Assembly: GCA_009746045.1 (NCBI GenBank)
Contig: RPFO01000084.1
Location: forward strand, 1,922,816 to 1,986,815
Reading direction: 5' to 3'
DNA: 64,000 bases
Source: Mesostigma viride
Taxonomy: Eukaryota; Streptophyta; Mesostigmatophyceae; Mesostigmatales; Mesostigmataceae
The notes under the pieces were generated by a model that was not told the origin of the DNA, ran no database searches, and saw only the letters and a list, made by a program, of their open reading frames with translations. This document shows, piece by piece, positions 61,713 through 64,000 of the stretch (within the stretch, counting starts at the first letter, position 1; every line of letters starts with the position of its first letter). Position numbers and translations under genes: made by a program.

Positions 61713-63907
61713 AGGTACACAGTACACTAGTCGGTATGACACACCGGTACTCACAGGTGTTGCCTCGCTGCTCGTGGTCATTCCTTGTACAACAGACGGG
61801 CTCCCCAGAGGAGACTCGATCCAGCCCCAGAGGCAGCCCCAGAGGCAGTGATTCCAGCAGTCCCTTGGTGCGGTTCACACCCCCAGCCTCCCCAGAGGAG
61901 CCGGCAGGGTTCGTGCCAACTTGGACCAGTTTTGGCAAGAGGCGACGGTCGGAAGACATGAAGGAGCAGGGGTCGGATATAGCCGCGACCGCCAACGAGA
62001 ACAACCGTGAGACCTTTAATCCGCGGACGTTTCTGCCCGACTACGGCCAGGAGGGCGTGTTCTTGGCGCGTCGACGGCGCAGGCACGGCAAGGCCGATCA
62101 AGACTACCTGGCCTCCTCGGTTCTGGAGTGGCCCCGCGATCGACACGAGAAGTTCCGCAAATCCGTGCAAAGGCATTGCGGGTTCAAAGTCGAGACCCGG
62201 ACGGCGATTCGAGGGAATGTGGCGGTAGGGACAGCTTGGGAGGACCACGCACCCAGCTGTGCCTGCGACCGTTGCGTGACTACGGTGTCGGCCCTCATGG
62301 CCTACCCACGCCTCATGTTCTTGCTCGTCGCACCGGCACGACGTCAGACCCTGCAGTGGGCCTACCGGGGTTTGCCGCCAGACGGGGCCTTACGGGGCCC
62401 GTTCTGCACCACCAACGGCCAGTACTCCCTTCGGCAGGCGCTGGACCGTATCGTGGAATTGGACGAGGCGGATGATCGCGGAGGGGAGGGCCCCGATGAT
62501 GAGGAATACGGGAGTGAAGACGACGACCTGTTTCCGCCGCGTCCGGCGCCCCGGGAACCTGCCCCCTCAGCCGGCAACGCCTCGCGCGACCCCCGCCGCC
62601 GTGAGAACTCGGGTGACCGCAGCTCACAGGACGCGTCCCGCTCCAGAGAGGCTTCCCAGGGTGTGGGTGTACGCCCGGGGGCGCGTGAGGAGGAAAGGTC
62701 CTTTCGGCGGACCTGGGACCAGGCAACGGCCCACCAACGACCACACTCGGGGTCGCGGTCGCCAAAGACGGCCCCAGAGGTCGTACCCTCGGCTGGTCGT
62801 GGCAAGGCGGTGGCGGACACGTCTACTGCACAGGCCCAACGTTCGACCCCAGAGGTCGCACCATCGGCTAATCGTGGCAAGTCTGTTGCGGACCCATCTA
62901 CCGCGAAGACCCAACGATCGACCCCAGAGGTCGCTCCGCCAGAAGCCAGTGGTACGGCTGTCCCCGGCCCGTCGTCCGTGCAGTCAACACGGTCGAATAC
63001 TGAGGTAGAAATTGCTCAACCTGCGGGTCGCGGTCAGGTGCCAGAAGTTCAGGCGCTCGCGCCAGCAATTCCGGGCCCGCCGCCCTGTCACCAGGGGTTT
63101 GCGCCGGTTGTGCCATGGACGATGGGGGACTACATCCGGCCGCTGCCCGGTCGCACTGTCACCTACGGGGGCAGACGCCCCCGCATGGAGATTTTATCGG
63201 TGGCTTGGCATCGGGACGCGGACATCCAGCTGCGGGCTCCATACGAGTGTGGGGGCCATGCGCTAGCGTTTACTCCAGGGCCCTGGTGTTACAAGGACCG
63301 AGGGGCGTACATGGAATTGCTGAGAGTGGACCTGTATCCCCACATCCCCCACCGGGTGCCTCGGCAGATCACCCCTGGTGAGCCCTTTCCGTTCAGTGTG
63401 GATGGGGTGACGCGTTACGCCCCGGAGGGCGATCATTGGGATTACCATGTGGCGGGTTTCCCCCGTGTGGTGAAGCCCCCCAAGCTGGCTCCGAACGCTT
63501 TGGCGTTCCTGCACGGCGTCGCCCCCGACTTCATGGATGATCGCTTGGGCCCGCCGGCAACGGAGGTCGATCTGGGACAGGTGGCCACCGTGATGCTGGG
63601 TATGGGGGAAACATATGTGGCGGATTACCGCTGTGGGGTAGTGGACAGGAACGTCAAGTCCCTTCTGTTCACCTTCCCGGAGTACATGGCCGCCTTCCTC
63701 TCCATGTGGCCTCCCAACGCGTGGGACCGTTTGTCCCTGTCCGGACGCCGTGGCACTGGCAAGCCGGAGCAGTGGGCCTTCGAGGAGGATCTCCTGAGGT
63801 TCCCAGGGACTCGGGGCCCCCAGGCCACGGAGCACGGCGAGCGAGTCTATCGGTGGGCGTACCAGCAGCAGCAGATGGTGCGGGACAGGCGAGGCCATGG
63901 CCGCTGA
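61700..63907 (+). CDS. Gypsy-2 ORF3, unknown function
   Basis: 735 codons if the ATG at 61700 (inside the tandem repeat) is used; the ATG at 61736 is an alternative. I recognise no family. The N-terminal third is basic with CACDRC near residue 190. A disordered acidic then Ser/Arg-rich middle follows, with three to four copies of a 25-27-residue repeat (RSTPEVAPSANRGKSVADPS type, DNA at about 62760-63000). The C-terminal ~280 residues are globular in composition (GGHALAFTPGPWCYKD, DVNFxx-like aromatic strands, WPPNAWDRLSLSG). There is no signal peptide and no transmembrane segment, so it is not an envelope-type protein. It occupies the env-like position between pol and the expected 3' LTR. 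Confidence 0.7.
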   Translation: MYIPQVHSTLVGMTHRYSQVLPRCSWSFLVQQTGSPEETRSSPRGSPRGSDSSSPLVRFTPPASPEEPAGFVPTWTSFGKRRRSEDMKEQGSDIAATANENNRETFNPRTFLPDYGQEGVFLARRRRRHGKADQDYLASSVLEWPRDRHEKFRKSVQRHCGFKVETRTAIRGNVAVGTAWEDHAPSCACDRCVTTVSALMAYPRLMFLLVAPARRQTLQWAYRGLPPDGALRGPFCTTNGQYSLRQALDRIVELDEADDRGGEGPDDEEYGSEDDDLFPPRPAPREPAPSAGNASRDPRRRENSGDRSSQDASRSREASQGVGVRPGAREEERSFRRTWDQATAHQRPHSGSRSPKTAPEVVPSAGRGKAVADTSTAQAQRSTPEVAPSANRGKSVADPSTAKTQRSTPEVAPPEASGTAVPGPSSVQSTRSNTEVEIAQPAGRGQVPEVQALAPAIPGPPPCHQGFAPVVPWTMGDYIRPLPGRTVTYGGRRPRMEILSVAWHRDADIQLRAPYECGGHALAFTPGPWCYKDRGAYMELLRVDLYPHIPHRVPRQITPGEPFPFSVDGVTRYAPEGDHWDYHVAGFPRVVKPPKLAPNALAFLHGVAPDFMDDRLGPPATEVDLGQVATVMLGMGETYVADYRCGVVDRNVKSLLFTFPEYMAAFLSMWPPNAWDRLSLSGRRGTGKPEQWAFEEDLLRFPGTRGPQATEHGERVYRWAYQQQQMVRDRRGHGR

Positions 63908-64000
63908 CCAGGAGGGTCGGCGGTGGTACGGTGATAGCTGGAAGGATTCCATTATTTGACTACGTCAAGGCTTGCCCCTGTGTGGCAAGTTCTGGGGGAA
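63908..64000 (+). other. Gypsy-2 3' noncoding start, window end
   Basis: Noncoding after ORF3. The last bases (GTTCTGGGGGAA) are purine-rich and could begin the polypurine tract, but the window ends there. Confidence 0.3.

Larger units (their letters stand above)
54642..64000 (+). mobile_element. Gypsy-2: chromodomain Ty3/Gypsy element with two extra ORFs (3' end outside window)
   Basis: Four consecutive intact plus-strand ORFs: a hybrid-binding-domain protein (54642-54995), gag (55189-57429), pol (57429-61655) and a large ORF of unknown function (61700-63907). Pol has the Gypsy order PR-RT-RNase H-INT-chromodomain. All ORFs lack internal stops, which suggests a recent insertion. The LTRs are not visible: the 5' one should lie upstream of 54642 and the 3' one beyond 64000. 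Whether the first ORF is inside the element therefore rests on position and the missing LTR data. Confidence 0.75.

Noticed and set aside
61700..63907. Retroviral envelope gene
   Set aside because: No signal peptide, no transmembrane segment, no glycoprotein-like cysteine pattern; only the position is env-like.

Overview
The window looks like a transposon-dense stretch of a eukaryotic nuclear genome. It holds LTR retrotransposons of the Copia and Gypsy types, a restriction-like-endonuclease (RLE) LINE, a piggyBac transposase, foldback and small non-autonomous elements, and poly-A/microsatellite tracts. GC-rich coding sequence and a chromodomain Gypsy element would fit a protist or an alga, but I cannot name the organism. 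I found no convincing host housekeeping gene, rRNA, tRNA or CRISPR array. Nearly everything explainable is mobile DNA, much of it nested. Layout: 1-647 is the right part of a small TTAA-flanked element (a complete copy lies at 39743-41460). 1232-1753 is an unrecognised ORF. 1816-24537 is a cluster of five copies of an RLE-type LINE: three short 3' fragments on the plus strand meet two minus-strand copies tail to tail. The largest LINE (3705-24537, minus) is split by two Copia elements, Copia-1 (6382-14859, minus) and Copia-2 (15841-24104, plus). Each is bounded by a perfect 5-bp target duplication. With the two Copias disregarded, the LINE reading frame is continuous at both junctions and runs RING-H2 finger, C2H2-like fingers, reverse transcriptase, CCHC knuckle, RLE. 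26494-33636 carries zinc-knuckle ORFs and Copia-3 (plus), whose integrase is broken by two copies of an unclassified element. 34029-45391 is a minus-strand Gypsy element (Gypsy-1, TSD TAGTA) with a rearranged pol-then-gag interior. The TTAA element sits inside it, and another 2.1-kb insert sits in its 5' LTR. 45715-47790 is a Copia-4 fragment, 48652-50043 a foldback element, and 50168-52756 a piggyBac element with an intact transposase. 52979-53835 holds Copia-like gag remnants on the minus strand. 54642-64000 is an apparently intact chromodomain Gypsy (Gypsy-2): a small ORF with a viroplasmin/RNase H1-type hybrid-binding domain, gag, pol and a large unknown third ORF. It runs off the window end. 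The most notable signals are these. (1) In all Copia-like elements here whose order can be read, the aspartic protease motif lies after the integrase and just before the RT (Gag-INT-PR-RT-RH). The same elements have HGDD in place of the usual YVDD in RT motif C and a short D-29-E integrase spacing. Two of them have LTRs with AGTT...AACT ends. (2) The LINE carries a RING-H2 domain. (3) Gypsy-2 carries an upstream hybrid-binding-domain ORF and a large non-env ORF3. All calls come from reading motifs by eye; no database search was run.
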